Shown one piece after another: positions 21,988-34,086 of a DNA stretch of 64,000 nt. The notes beneath the pieces are model-generated. The model was not told where the DNA came from and did no database searches. It saw nothing but the letters and a program-made list of their open reading frames with translations. Numbering within the stretch: the first letter of the stretch is position 1; each line of letters begins with the position of its first letter. This stretch comes from Stenocarpella maydis (Eukaryota; Ascomycota; Sordariomycetes; Diaporthales; Diaporthaceae): assembly GCA_002270565.1 (NCBI GenBank), contig NQMI01000022.1, forward strand, positions 372,001-436,000, read 5' to 3'. Both the position numbers and the translations under genes were made by a program.

Positions 21988-22299
21988 AAATACAGCCCCC
22001 AGCGCTAGGCTGCAGCCAATCAGATTGCTTCATTAGCCCCACTTTCAACCACACCTCACCACCCCTTTAGTGCTTTTTGCAGCTGCAGCACCTAACATAC
22101 TGCAACGCCCCTATCACTACCAACTTATAAATAATAACCCTTAATTAACGCTTTGCTATAGCAATCAAATTCTCATTAGAATCAATCATTTTTGCATTAA
22201 AAAGAAGATCTAATCAATCAGATATTGAATTTTCAGCGTTATAGCAATAACGCAGCTACCTGATTATTTAAGTCTTAAGGCGTAGTAGCAAGCTAACTA

Positions 22300-24730
22300 T
22301 CACAACTAGAACACCAATATTACTACTATAAATCATTATTAACCAGCACTTTCCAACCCTTCTACCTTTCTCAAACTTTTCCAGAGTAGATACAACACCT
22401 ATAAGTACCTTAAGGCTAATTTAGATAAAGCTATAAAATCTGCTGGATTCCTAACAGCAATCAGACGGTCTAAGCCTATACAGGTAGATTTAGAGTGCAG
22501 CAGAGGTACGCTACAGTCTTCAACTATAAAAGTCTCCAATGCTTTAACGATTAAAGCAAACTATAGATAGCGAGCCATTGCCCATACAATAAGGGCATCA
22601 TTAGGCAAGTAGGTATTAGTAATCCAGGAGGGCATACATACTTACTACAGCCCTCAGGAGGTACCTAAAGCCTAGTGAGGCTGGGTAAAGCTATTACAAG
22701 ATTATTACAACTTCCTTACCCGCACGGCTGCAGACCCAGCCCTCACAAAGCCTTAGAGACTAGCAGCAGCTCTACGCCAAGAGTACCCAAGTGTACTGCT
22801 GGGGCTAAATATCATAAAGGACTGGCTGGCGGCCTATCACAAGAAGTAATAGGGCATCTATACACCTACTTAAGTAGCATTAGATTGGCTTGAGAAGGAG
22901 GGCTGCTGGTACTATTAGGCTACTAATAAAGAGGGAAGTATTACGGGTATCTTCTGGTGCGAGAAGCAGCAGCTAGTATAGGTTCAAGAGCCACGCTTCA
23001 CGCGCAATCTCTTACTTAACTATACCTATTTAACCAATAGTAAGAAGATACTCTTCTTTTGAGGTACAGCAGTAACCCATATAAAGAGGATATTGCTATT
23101 ATTCCAAGGGGTTATTAATAACGAGAGAGAATCTAGCTTCCAGTAGCTTCTTAAGCAGCTTTACAGTCTTCTCCACAAGTACTAAATCAAGCCTCCAAGG
23201 CTCTTCATCACTAACTATAATAACACTCTAATTAACACCCTCAAGTACAAATTCCCTAGAGCATGCTATTAGCTATATATCTTCTATATCAACATGAATA
23301 TTATCCTTAATATTAAGAAGAAGTAGTATAAGCCGGGAGCTATAGGGCTGGCAATAGGAGGCCCGGAGGTACTAGCGCTAGGAGCTCTAGAGGAAAACAC
23401 TACAGAGGTCGCTAAGGCTAAAGATCTTAATAAGGAGGATGAGAATCTTGCTTCCCTTATAGCGCCAGCAAGAGGGAAGGCTATAATACCCTTATGGGTG
23501 CCTAATAAGGTACTATATACTTAAATAGCCCTCTTTAACCTCCTTAAGTTTATAAAGTATTCTATAGATTGCAAGATCTACAATACGACTTAGCAACAGC
23601 TTCAAGAGGTCTTCTTAGACCAGATAGTAATTATCCAGTACCTTAAGATATAGTATATTAATAAGGCTAAGGAGATTATTACTAAATAGGCAGCCCATTA
23701 GAGCTATAAAACCCTTAACTTCAGCTTATATATAACCTCCTCTACTAAGCGAATGTACTAAAAGCTAAAGGTATACCTAGGCTATAAGATAGGGAATCTT
23801 CTCTATCTAATAATAGCTAATCACAAGGCTATTAATAATACTGCTTATAGCCTCCATCAGAAGGAGGCAAAGCAAAAGACATTATTACTTCAGAAGTTCA
23901 ACAGTAAAAAATAGCTTAGTTAGCTACTACTATAGGTCTTAAGGGCAGCACTAGAGATACTTACAATCAAGCACTAGAAGGCATTAAGGATACTTCAAAA
24001 AGAAGCCCCACAGAGTTACTATAAACCTTCTAACTGCAACTATACAGTCTACACATAGTATGGTATAATCTATACAAACCACATTACTAATAAAGAGGAG
24101 GCTTTACTTCCTCTTAAGAAGAGCGATATATATGAAGACTACTACCTTAATCATAACCTCTCCCTTAAGAACCCTTTCCTCAGCATACACTTGCCGAAGA
24201 AGGTTACCACCACAAAGGGCAGACCTCACGAGAACATACTATTTATAGCTGATGAAGAGGGTCTCTTTAAGAGCCATAAGAAGGCTATAATGGGTAAAAA
24301 GACAACCTCCACCATAATGAGCCTTGGCAGCAGGACTAGCAATAAGATAAGGGCGACAACAGCTTTAGTACAGCATATAAATTCAGCTTTCGAGTATAAT
24401 AATATAACCCTCCAGTTCCTAGATAAAGAGGACGCTTATAGCAGTAATGCCCAGCACGCCAGCAGCTAGTGAGAAGGGTTATGAAGAAGGCAAAGTAGCA
24501 GCCTCAGAAGCAAAGGCCGCTATCAGACATCACAAGATCAATTATACAGACCTCAGTAGCAGGCACACCCTTAAGCACGAGGTTAGGGGCTAAGCGGCAG
24601 CATATAGCAGCTATCGGAAGCATCAACCAGTTGCTACGGGTAGATCTAACTGTTAGGGACCTCATTAGCAACAATGATGATAACGATAAAGTGGAGGAGA
24701 TTCAAAACGAGATTGTGGTCCGTACAGACT
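22300..24730 (+). pseudogene. Mutator-like transposase, RIP-mutated remnant
   Basis: Homology runs through the element: an N-terminal part matching the 1.2 kb derivative (Q-N-L/F-SRVDTTPISTLRLI-like decayed text near 22380-22640), the MULE transposase core near 23080-23300, a Lys/Leu-rich segment, a Cys-containing SWIM-like region near 24025-24090, and a C-terminal tail at 24190-24730. Dozens of in-frame stops make it non-functional. A 92-codon ORF at 24191-24469 is just the longest surviving piece. Confidence 0.75.
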
Positions 24731-24911
24731 AAATACATAGCAAAACACCATCGATTTGAGCGATTCCTACTGCAGCGAGTATAGCGATAGTGGCATTACC
24801 AAAGCAACGATGAGGACTACCGGCAGTGACGGCGGCTAAGGTTAAAATAATGGTTTGCATACTAATTTGGGTGGTGCGCGTTGTACGTGCACTGGGGGCC
24901 TACATGTACCC

Positions 24912-24950
24912 GTGTACCCTCCGTTTTTATGGGTGCAAATCTCCGCATTC
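24912..24950 (-). repeat. Right TIR of the 3.0 kb MULE
   Basis: Inverted copy of 21949-21987, followed by the TSD at 24951-24958. Confidence 0.85.
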
Positions 24951-24958
24951 TTGTATTG

Positions 24959-27352
24959 TTTGACTCAGCAATTACTCAAGTAGCATTATGTTACCAAAAG
25001 CCCGCTGTGCATAATTCTATTGCCATATTCCTTGTTCTTAACAGCCCCCCTGGCTAACTACATGTAAGCTCGAGTGCCCGATTTGGACACTTCACTGCCC
25101 GTGTTACATGAGGCAACATAGTTGGTGCACGGGTGTCCCATGCAAAACAAAGATAGAGGGCGAAGACATATGAATCAGTATTCCGATGCTTCCACTGCCC
25201 AAGCATTGGTCAAGTAATCCTGTGATTAAACATAACCGCGTGCAAATCAAGGAGCATTCTTCTGTAGAGCTCAGTCCATTCATCTCACGCCTGCGTACTG
25301 TTTGGAGTCCACCAATGTTGACGGCTTTGGGAGTGAGATGATCAAGGGCATCGTGAGCCGGGGTGTCGACACCGGGCCTACGTCGCCATCGATGGCTCTC
25401 AGCACCCAACTTGGACTCCGTTGGGCACAGGATCTTCCTCACGAATCTCCTTGCGGATTTCTCTCACGATCCTTGGCCCATTGAGCCAAACCATCTCTGC
25501 TAGCCTCTACGGGCCATGCCTCCTTTGCGAGTTATCCCGGCGAGACATTACCACACCCCGAACAACACCTGACACGTCTATCGCCGTGGATACAGCCCAA
25601 GGAACATTAGCGTTCGGCCACAATATCTCCTCTCGCCTGGCACCCGACAGAAAACAGGTATGGCCGTGTTCCACCTCCCGCTGCTCGTACCTGGGTATGT
25701 CAAGCCTTTCCTCCTCCGACTTTAGAAGATGATGACCCTCAGCGCTCGCGACCGCAACGCGCGCCCACAGGGCGCCTCTCCCTTCTTCACTCGCCTCCCC
25801 GCGGAGATCCGCCTCACGACCTACCACTTTGTCTTCATGGGCTGCCAGGCGACTGTCTGGTTCAGAGCCGAGTTCCGCTTCCCTCGCTCGCCCGGGATCA
25901 TGTGGCACGCGGCCAGACCGTCCCCGGTCGAGAAAATGGCGGGGGCCGCCGCACTCTCCGGCTTGTGCTTGGCGGCGAGGGACCTGCTTTGTCCTACAGT
26001 GGGCGTGGCCCGTTCAGCATGACAAGAGGATAGAGCCACGCGGGATGTCTCGAGCGCAGATACGGCGTCCCGCATTCTTGCCTAGTCATTTTCCTCTCGA
26101 AGTTCGAGGATTTTGCGAGAGGCCTTCCCGGTAATCATAGCGTCTACGTAGGTTCTACCCCGATGTATTTGGGTGCTCTAGATGGAAGATTATGTACTGA
26201 TATGCATGCTGATCTCCACAGTATTAATACCTTAATTTCGACACGGGAATGCTCTACCAGACCACAGCTCCTCCGAGACGGGTTGATGGCTTTCAGAAAG
26301 TGATGGAAGTAAAGAAGAGTACAACGTGGAGTCACTACTGAGACTTGGATGGAAAGTTGGCGAAACATTTGAAGAGGCCATGCGTGGGAATCATGTTGTG
26401 TGACTGGCACAGTCGCTGCCCTTCAGTCGCTGCCCACCCGGAGGAGCGGTTATTGCGGTTATTGCAGCAACGACGGCCTTTCCTCCCCCCGCCACTCTTT
26501 AGGTAGAAGAATGTAATCTGATCACTCTCGTCCACTCATCGGACTCACTGAAAGCTTGCGCATTTAGTCCCAAGCCGTGACGGCCCTGACTTGACCAAAG
26601 TATCTTCTCTCTACACTCTCGGGCATGTCCCTGGGGATGTGATGAAGACGGAAATAACTTTATGAACTCCTTGTGCGAGTCCCATCACAAACTACATGTG
26701 TTGAGTTGATCCAATAGGCTAGAATGGCAATGATTGTCCTAGGGTTTTAAGAAATAATGTAGTTAATATGCCGCGCCCCCTTATGCTAATGTGCTGCGAA
26801 ACATCGCGTTATCCTCCGCTTTCGAATACATAACATAAGTCATGTTTCAGTCACTGTTCTGAGAGGGGAATTCCATTGATGGAACACAGGAAATTCCAAT
26901 GTGCACTTGGTCAGATGAAATTTATGTGCCAAAAGGTGTCCAGCCTGGCTCTTGATGGTGGGGTGGTAGGTAGCCGTACAAACTCAGTGAGTGTTCACTT
27001 TTATGACGGCTTGCCTCGTCTCCGCAGAAGTCAGATTAAGAGCAAGGAACCAAGACCCAGACGGGAAAGAACTGACATGTTTCGTGGGACCCGCGTTGAA
27101 GCTCCGGGCGGTGCCGTCACTTGCGAGTTTGCGCTAATTCCGGCCTGTGCTTGGTAACTCGATACGATTGAGCGACCGAGATGATGCAATGAGTGCTTGC
27201 TTTCACCGAACAAACCAAGGAGATGGGGGAAATGCACAGCCCTTCCATTATGACGAGCCATCTATTGTCTATGAAACCGCGGTCTATGCTGTCTACCGTT
27301 CAAATTTCCCAGCATGGCCGTCCCCATACAACTATCCAAACGCTCGCAAGAC
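24959..27352. other. Gene-poor accessory region
   Basis: About 2.4 kb without an intact gene. The only protein-like piece is a fragment near 25729-26022 (separate entry). The rest shows short ORFs with no domains. Confidence 0.45.
25729..26022 (+). pseudogene. Possible fragment of an LPAEIR (2EXR/F-box-like) protein
   Basis: The 97-codon frame contains SPFFTRLPAEIRLTTYHFVF, the short motif that opens many fungal F-box-like or 2EXR hypothetical proteins (LPPEIRLxIYxxxF). Nothing after it matches the expected continuation, and the frame closes quickly, so this is at best a truncated remnant. Confidence 0.35.
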
Positions 27353-28762
27353 TCAAGCAGCCAGGGTCTTGGCCTCACCGTCCTTGAGCTTGCCAGCGCC
27401 AACAAGGCGGGCGACCTCGTCCTTCCACACACCCTTGATCTCGTCGGCGACCTTGAGGCCGTTGAGCTTGCCGGCGAGGGCGGCGATCTCGTCGGGGTCG
27501 ATCTTGCTCTGGACGAGCTCGACGTCACCGAGGACGGCATCGATCTGGGCGGCGGAGGCGTCGCCGGACGCAAAGTAGTTTGCGTCCTTGACGGAGCCCT
27601 TGAGGACACGCTTGTTCTTCTTGACGGCGTTCTTGGCCGCCTCCTTGGCCTTCTTGGAGCTCTCGCGCTCCGCCTTGGCCTTCTCCTCGGCCTCCTTGGC
27701 GGCCTTCTCCTCGGCCTCCTTCTTGAGCCATGCATCCTCGGCGGCCTTTTTCTCGGCAGCCTCCTTCTCGAGCTTCTTCTTGTTCTTGGAGGCGTTGGCC
27801 TCTTGCCTGAAGCGCTTGATACGCTCGTCTCCCTTCATGCACTCGTCGAGCATGTTGCGCAGGCGGGTGTTGTCCTCGATCTTTCTCTTCTTGCGGGCGT
27901 TGGCGTTCTTGCGCTCTTGGTGACGCTTCTGGTCGCGATTCTCGTTGTCATCGGGCACGTCCTCGTCCAGGTACTCGAACGTCCTCCAGCTGTCGAAGTT
28001 GTACCAGAAGTTGTAGAACTCCTCGACCTGCTCCTTGGCGGAGTTTGCGTCGCCGAACTGCGGCACGGGCTGGATCTTGGAGAAACGGGCCTCGGCCTTG
28101 AAGACCTTGCCCCAGGCCTTGTAGAAGTCGACCTTGCCGCCCTGCAGCTGCTTCTTGGTCGGGGGCTCGACCTCGGCGCCCTCGTCGACAGAGTCAAACT
28201 GGCGGCGCTTGACCGGGTCGAGCAGGACCTCGGTGGCCTTCTGGATGCACTTGAAGAAGTTGTCGTCGTCGCTGCGGCCGGTTGCGGCCTTCTTGTCGGG
28301 GTGGTGCTTAAGGACCTTCTTGCGGTGGGCGCGCTTGATCTGCTCCTCGGTGGCCTTGTAGCGGTACTTGGAGAGACCGAGCACGGCGTAGTGGTCTTGC
28401 TCCTAATGTGTGGGTGTCCTGTCAGCATGGCGAGGCTGCGTTGAAGAAAGGCAGGGGCCGTATCTTACCTTCCAGTCCTTGGCCTCACGCTGCAGCATCA
28501 TGGGGTCCTCGGGCTCGCTGATCTCGCCGGCATCCTCCTCCTCGACGTTCTTGGCCCGCTCCTGGGCCTGTATGCGGTCATCCTCGGAGAAGGTGCGCTT
28601 GTGTCGTGCGCGGCGGGCGTGGGCGAGGAAGTGAGGGCCGACGGGCTCGATGGAGCGCTGGGTCGAGGCAGTGACCTTGCCGAGGGGCTTGAAGTCTTTC
28701 TCAGCGGCCCATCCTTCGGGGAGGACAGACAATGATCGAGAGACGAGGGATGCGGTCGTCAT
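27353..28762 (-). CDS. ZUO1: Zuotin, ribosome-associated DnaJ chaperone
   Basis: Zuotin is the J-protein of the ribosome-associated complex. With Ssz1 it stimulates Ssb Hsp70 on nascent chains. Exons 28469-28762 and 27353-28402 join in phase (DWK/EQDHYAVLGL) to 447 residues, near the yeast 433. The J-domain (about 100-170) has the HPD motif in KHHPDKK. It is followed by the zuotin homology region (FYKAWGKVFKAEARFS, EFYNFWYNFDSWRTFEYLDEDVPDDNENRDQKR), a long Lys/Glu/Ala charged helix (about 255-345) that contacts ribosomal RNA, and a C-terminal helical domain. The ATG at 28762 begins MTTASLVSRSLSVLPEGW, typical of fungal Zuo1. The long plus-strand ORF over it is a shadow. Confidence 0.95.
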
Positions 28763-29564
28763 CTTGTCGAATTGAATTCGCGTGTGGTGGTGTTGATGGA
28801 CGGTCGACTGGGAGTAGCAGAAACTTTTTCTTGCCTTCTCCAAGAAAAGCCATGCCGCCGTTTTGGTGCCCCACTAATTTTGCTGTACTTTTATCTGCAT
28901 ACACGCCACTGTACCTGATAGATTTACCCCCCCCGCCCCACGCATGAACCACCAGCCTCGGCGTCGAGTTCCTTCTGACTTCAAACCGTCAAATATCCTG
29001 CCAAAATGGACGTCGCCTGCATACGTGTGCACGTAAATTCCGGGGGCTACCGTTGACATACTTTCATTCATGATTGAGGTGGGTATCAGGTGTACGACAA
29101 CACCCCAAGTGGAATCACTTTCAGAGTGGCATCGACCCGTGATGACTCGAGACAGGTGAAGGCATGGAGAGCTGCTAGGTTGGCCACGTCCGGCTCCCAT
29201 GGCTCTTGGTCCCCTGCACCAACATCTGTGCGCAGCTGGCTCGAGAAGATGCAGTTGATGAAGCACATGCAGGCCATGGAACGAGCTGGGCTGGGCAAAT
29301 GCCACGGCACCCACCCATCAGGCAGGCCAGCAGCATATGCATACGGCCAAGAGCTCACGGGTCAGAGATATCAGCACCGTTATGTGTTGCACCCCAGTCC
29401 AATATGCATCCATTCACCACTACTTTTACATGCCAGGTTCTGCCCGGCTGGGTATCGAGAAGCCACGACGGGCGAACTGAGAAACCATACTCAACATCCC
29501 ACAGAGAACGTCGTACTGCATTAACAGCTACCACCATCCCCAACCCTGTTCTTTCTCCCTTTTC
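28763..29564. other. Intergenic region
   Basis: About 800 bp between ZUO1 and the RGS gene, which are tandem on the minus strand. ORFs at 29090-29524 and elsewhere are not protein-like. No other signal seen. Confidence 0.5.
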
Positions 29565-31102
29565 TCAGACCGTCTCCTTCCAGATGGGCAGAAAGATGAA
29601 GAGCAGTACACCGCAGAATGCGGCTGCCACCCCCCCGGACAGGCATTGGAGGAGAATCATCCTCTGCAACCTCCGCAGCACCTTGTCCTGCACCCTGAAG
29701 TTCTTGTCATGAGCCATGTGTCTGCTCATGAATGCCCTGTATCGCTTCCACAAACCCTGCGATCTAGGCGCAGGCTTTCCAGGGTTCACAACATTGCCCT
29801 CTTCATCCAACCGCTCCCATGGCAGCGTCTGCCTCCGAGACAGCGACAGGTTGATGAAGCACATTCCCTGCGTCCCGACCAGAATTATTGCAGTCCCAAG
29901 GAGCCAGAGCGGGAACGAGTAGAAGACCTCCCAGCGATTGTGTGCGCCAATGCGCGGGTACAGACCACGCAGCAACACAAGCAGGAACCCGGCCAGGACG
30001 TTGAGGATCCCGATGACCGTTCCCACACAGACCGTCTCATATGTCCCAGTCGACACACCCAGGCTGACGAAATTCCGGTGCGAGCAGTTCTTCATGACCT
30101 CGTAGATGTGGTCGGCAACAGGCTTGATAAAGCGAGGGTCCGTTGACTTCTGGAGATTGATCAGCGCCCGCTGGCGCAGCGTGTGCGAGATGTTGAGCTC
30201 CTTCTCCGCGCCCGCGAGCAGGTACGTCGCGATGGCCGCGTCGAGCTCCGCCCGGTTCTCCGTGCTTGGCCCCTTGGAATACTTGTTGAACACCGGGAGA
30301 GGCACGGCCGAGACCCCCTTCTCCTCGTCGACGTCGAAGGCGCAGGTCCCGTCGCCAGCGCTGCAGGCGTTTCCGTTAGCCTGGCGTTGTCGTCGTTTTG
30401 AGCTGCTGCCCGACATCAATGACCATCGAAAGAGCTTGTCCGCCCATCTTGACTCGGGTCGCGGCTGGACTGCTCGTGCACAGGGCGCCTCGGCTTTGAT
30501 TATGCTGTCCGACAAGGAACTTATCGACTGCTTCGCTACGCCTGGTTGTCAGCACGCGAGTGTGACACAGGCACCCTGCTTGGTGGCACAACGTGGGATC
30601 TTACCAGCTACGATCTCGGCTACGCTGGACATTGCCGAGTACGCCGTCTCCGACACTGCATCGGCATCATTCGGCAGTGAAGGCAGATCCTTGATCATCA
30701 CCACCTCGGCGGTCGCGGCGGGGGGTTGGTCCTTCGACTTGGGGTAGTTCGCCTCATAGTTCTTGAACCTGCACCAATTGTCAGCTAAGCCATACCTGAG
30801 CATCGAAGAGACGACGAGGTGACTGACCACAGGTAGAATTCGAGGTTCTCTGACGAGTGCTCGACATGTTTGAGATACAGGTAAAAGTCGTGAAGGGACA
30901 TGGGACTACATGTCTTGTTCTCCAGGACTCTGTCCAAGCCAAGCCGGCTTGGTATCGCTGCCGAAGTTCGACTGTCCAGACTCGGGCTTCGTACTCGATT
31001 CGGCCGGATGTCCTCGTCGTTGAGCTTGCGGGTGTAGTCCCGGATATCCCTCCATCCTGGCCTCCTGTACCACAACCTCAACCAGCCCGGCAGGTCAAGC
31101 AT
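29565..31102 (-). CDS. RGS-domain integral membrane protein
   Basis: A 471-residue protein combining an RGS-like domain with C-terminal membrane helices, resembling fungal RGS/Rax1-type proteins that damp G-alpha signalling or mark the cell cortex. Exons 30828-31102, 30605-30768 and 29565-30541 join in phase at FYLW-FKNYE and VAG-VAKQS. The first RGS helices are in SMSLHDFYLYLKHVEHSSENLEFYLWFKNYE-type sequence (about 67-98). The rest of the domain follows a variable acidic insert, with ELNISHTLRQRALINLQKSTDPRFIKPVADHIYEVMKN as the last RGS helices. Three hydrophobic segments follow (GTVIGILNVLAGFLLVLLRG, FPLWLLGTAIILVGTQGMC, LLQCLSGGVAAAFCGVLLFIF). RGS membership is clear; the subgroup is inferred. 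Confidence 0.82.
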
Positions 31103-34086
31103 CGTCCTAAAGCGCCTCGGACTTTACTGTATCGATGACGACGAATGAGTATCTTGGTAACACTCGGGAGTGGATCGTCATGGGCGACTAATAAACAAAA
31201 CAGACGGGGTTGCAATCTCGGAAGAGAAAGCTGGCTCATCGTGCGTTGCCCCGGAAGGTAAGCGTATATATCGGCAGCGACGCCGAAGGATTGTCAGACC
31301 TGGGCCCTGGTGGTGTGGAGGCATTGGGATCTGCACCTCGATCCTTCACTTCCACTGCAACCAACAAGTGGCGCTGCCCTGGTGAATATGTCAAAGGAAG
31401 CACCAGGAACACCAACAGGTGTAGGCCGCAATCGAGTCTCCATCCCACGTGGACGAGCAGGCGAGTCAGGACAAGGGTGGCCGGGACCCATCTTCACCTC
31501 GGCACCGAATCCAAACCTGGTGGGTTGCCCAACACACGACTATCGAGACTTCCCGCCTCACCCGTCCAATACCGCGGCGAAGTCACCCAGCTGATGCTTG
31601 AATCGGGGAGCGTGCCGCTGTGGATAGGCCATGTTTCACTTTTTGTTTTGCGTTCCCACCCACAGCAATTGCCGACTGTCCGTGGTGTAGCCCTGGCGCA
31701 GCCCAGCAGCCCGTCACACAGCATCGACACTCACTCAGCACACCCACAAGGCAAGCCCCATACACCAACTAGTAGTATTCGCCGGGGGTCGCCATTACCA
31801 TCGGCAGGGCAACATTATCGATCACGCGCCTCAATGGCCAGGGGCTCTTCCCCTCACGAGGAGACAAACCCGCCCGGGCCTCCATCTGTTTCCCACACCT
31901 TGCTGCTGGATCGCCCGCCCGCAAATTGCTGCCCACATCCGGCCAAACAGACTTTCTCCCCAGGGCGCGGAATTCCTCCAGGATTTGGACTGCTGAAGAA
32001 GTGACAGGTACTACCCGTCAGTTCTTAGCGGCTTCTGGAAGTGCCCACAGGCTAGCCGTGACGCAGCGATTGTCTAGCGCCATTCCCCCGGCTCCATCAT
32101 TGCTGCAGATCCGCGTGTTGCACCGCATCGCACGTGTGAGTTTGCCCGCAGGTGCATGTATGCAGGCCGGCCGGCCGGAGACGGCGGCCCAATCAACAGT
32201 TGGCTTGCGCGGGCAAATTTTCTTGTCCCTCCCTTCCAGCTGCACACACCTGGACACGCCGGTTCGTGTCATCATCGAACACCACCCAGCCTGCGGCCGG
32301 CCCGATCAGCACACACCCGCCCTCCCTCCTTGGTGCCTGCACATTGGCGGCGCGGCTCGTTGCTAAGATTGGAACACACTAAGCGAGGATGAATGATCCC
32401 TGCTGACGTTGGCTGGCTGCTGGCCTAAACCTGTTGCAGTGTCTGCTTACCCTAAAGCCTAAAGGGTGGCCTATCAAGCTTATATATCACCTGAGGGGCA
32501 AATCTTGACATAATTGTAATTAAAAACCCCCAATCCCGCTTACGAAGATGCAAATACACGGCAGAGTTCCTACATCTATATTCGATGCGCCAGTGCGTCG
32601 AGACGCCACTGCCGCCGTCGCTATGGCCATCACGCAGTCCGCAGGCAGGATCTAGTCCCAGGAGAATGAACCAAGTGTTGGCAATCTAGTGTACCTTTGC
32701 CGGCAGCCTAATACACTTTCCCCCGGATCGTCGCGCCTCAAGTCTCCACCCTAGTTTCTCGTTGGCTCCAGAACGGATCTAGCCTCGGTGGATCTTGATA
32801 TCCAAAATATACATGCACCGCCCAGAACCAACCCATGGAATTGCGGCTCGGTGTGGGCAGCGTCGCCTCGGGCATGGGCCGCGCTGGGTACGCTTGCGCC
32901 TTGTGATGGAGCCATCACCAACAACTTTTTTTTTTCCCCAACAGTGATAATAGTACACTACTGCGCCATAAATGTGGTTCGGGTTTTGTGGGCAGGATTG
33001 ATGATGGCTGGGATTCGATACCAACCTTATGTTCTCAGAGGCTTCTGTTTTCTCACAGGCTTCTAATCTGTGTTCCTGTTTTGAACAGCTCTATGTTCTA
33101 GACCAGAGACGCTCTGTGACTCTGTAAACTATCTGGGAAGTATCACGGCATACTACTTGTCAACCTCAATGGACCAGAATGTGCCGTTGAGTTGCACGAG
33201 TCCCAGCCGTTTCGATCATGTTCATCTGCAGGGGACCTATACTTAGTGTGAGGCACGGCGATAAGGGGTTGTTGGCCGTCTTCCACGACACAATCTTTTA
33301 CGTACACCTAATGGCTTCACTGGTCCCAGGCCTATGGAACTCGCTCAGCCCTGTTCCATCTTTTTTTCTTCTTCCCTGGTGTGCTTTGTATGGGAGACAA
33401 AACGGAAAGCTGATGCCACAGCTCCTGGCAGAGAGGGCCCAGCCCCCAGCCCTCCTCCCCGGCCGTCCTCCGGTCCGGTAATCGCGCCGCTGTTGGTCCG
33501 ACCTGAGAGCCCTCAGCTCCCCTGTTGAGCCCCTTTGCGGCGCTGCTTTTTGAAATAGGCTGGCGAGTCAGCCTTGGCGTCGGCTTGCGGGCGTCATAAC
33601 TACTTCAAGCATCAAGAATTATTGTCGAGCCTGTCGGTCTTGACATATTTAGATGGTGTCGATGTAAAGACATAACTACTATTGCCACCTCCCGAGGAGC
33701 ACGACCGTGAGAAAAGAGAGCGTTCATATCGGGCATTGTCTAGATAGATAAAAGGGGTTTGTAGCCGAAAACTTTAAAGTATCATAGTTGCTGCCGAGAA
33801 TTGGAGACTGAAGAGTGATGCAAGAGCTCAAATCATATTGATTATTCGGCAAGAAGGCTGCCGTCAAGTCCGCCTGCACTTTGGATAACTGCCTAGGTAT
33901 GCGACAGCGGCTATGGCATGTGTGTGTTTGTGTAACTAGGCCTCATCTGAAATCCAAGTTGCTTTTGAGAAGAGCTTAATTGTCTCAGCGGTATAGACGC
34001 CCCGCCTCCACATCGCTGATTTCATCATCCAACTTTGCTGTAAACGCACAGTGACGGATCGCAAACTCATCCACTCCAACAATAGC
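31103..34086. other. 3 kb gene-free region
   Basis: No gene supported. An open frame at 31210-32004 (264 codons) lacks domains and shows low-complexity Pro/Arg/Ser composition. Short poly-T (near 32926) and GC-rich patches occur. The part next to 31103 should hold the RGS gene promoter. Confidence 0.45.

Larger units (their letters stand above)
21949..24950 (+). mobile_element. Mutator-like (MULE) DNA transposon, 3002 bp, RIP-inactivated
   Basis: Terminal inverted repeats of about 39 bp (GAACGCGGAGATTCGCACCC... on the left), with two C/T differences, are flanked by exact 8-bp duplications. The interior is AT-rich and full of TAG/TAA but still reads as a Mutator-type transposase on the plus strand. 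Near 23131-23290 the order ES.FQ*LLKQLYSLLHKY, PPRLFITNYNNTLINTLKYKFP and YQLYIFYINMNI matches the MULE transposase core. Trp codons are now TAG (for example 23144-23146) and the DDE Asp of the ITDYD-type motif reads Asn (about 23208-23220), as RIP G-to-A changes predict. The end (24380-24470, INSAFEYNNITLQFLDKED) is shared with the 1.2 kb element. Confidence 0.88.

Noticed and set aside
27314..28444. 376-codon plus-strand Leu/Gly/Val-rich ORF
   Set aside because: Antisense of ZUO1; composition is the mirror of Lys/Glu codons.
31210..32004. 264-codon plus-strand ORF
   Set aside because: No domain, low-complexity Arg/Pro/Ser/His composition, no supporting start context; lies upstream of a divergent gene and looks like a chance GC-rich ORF.
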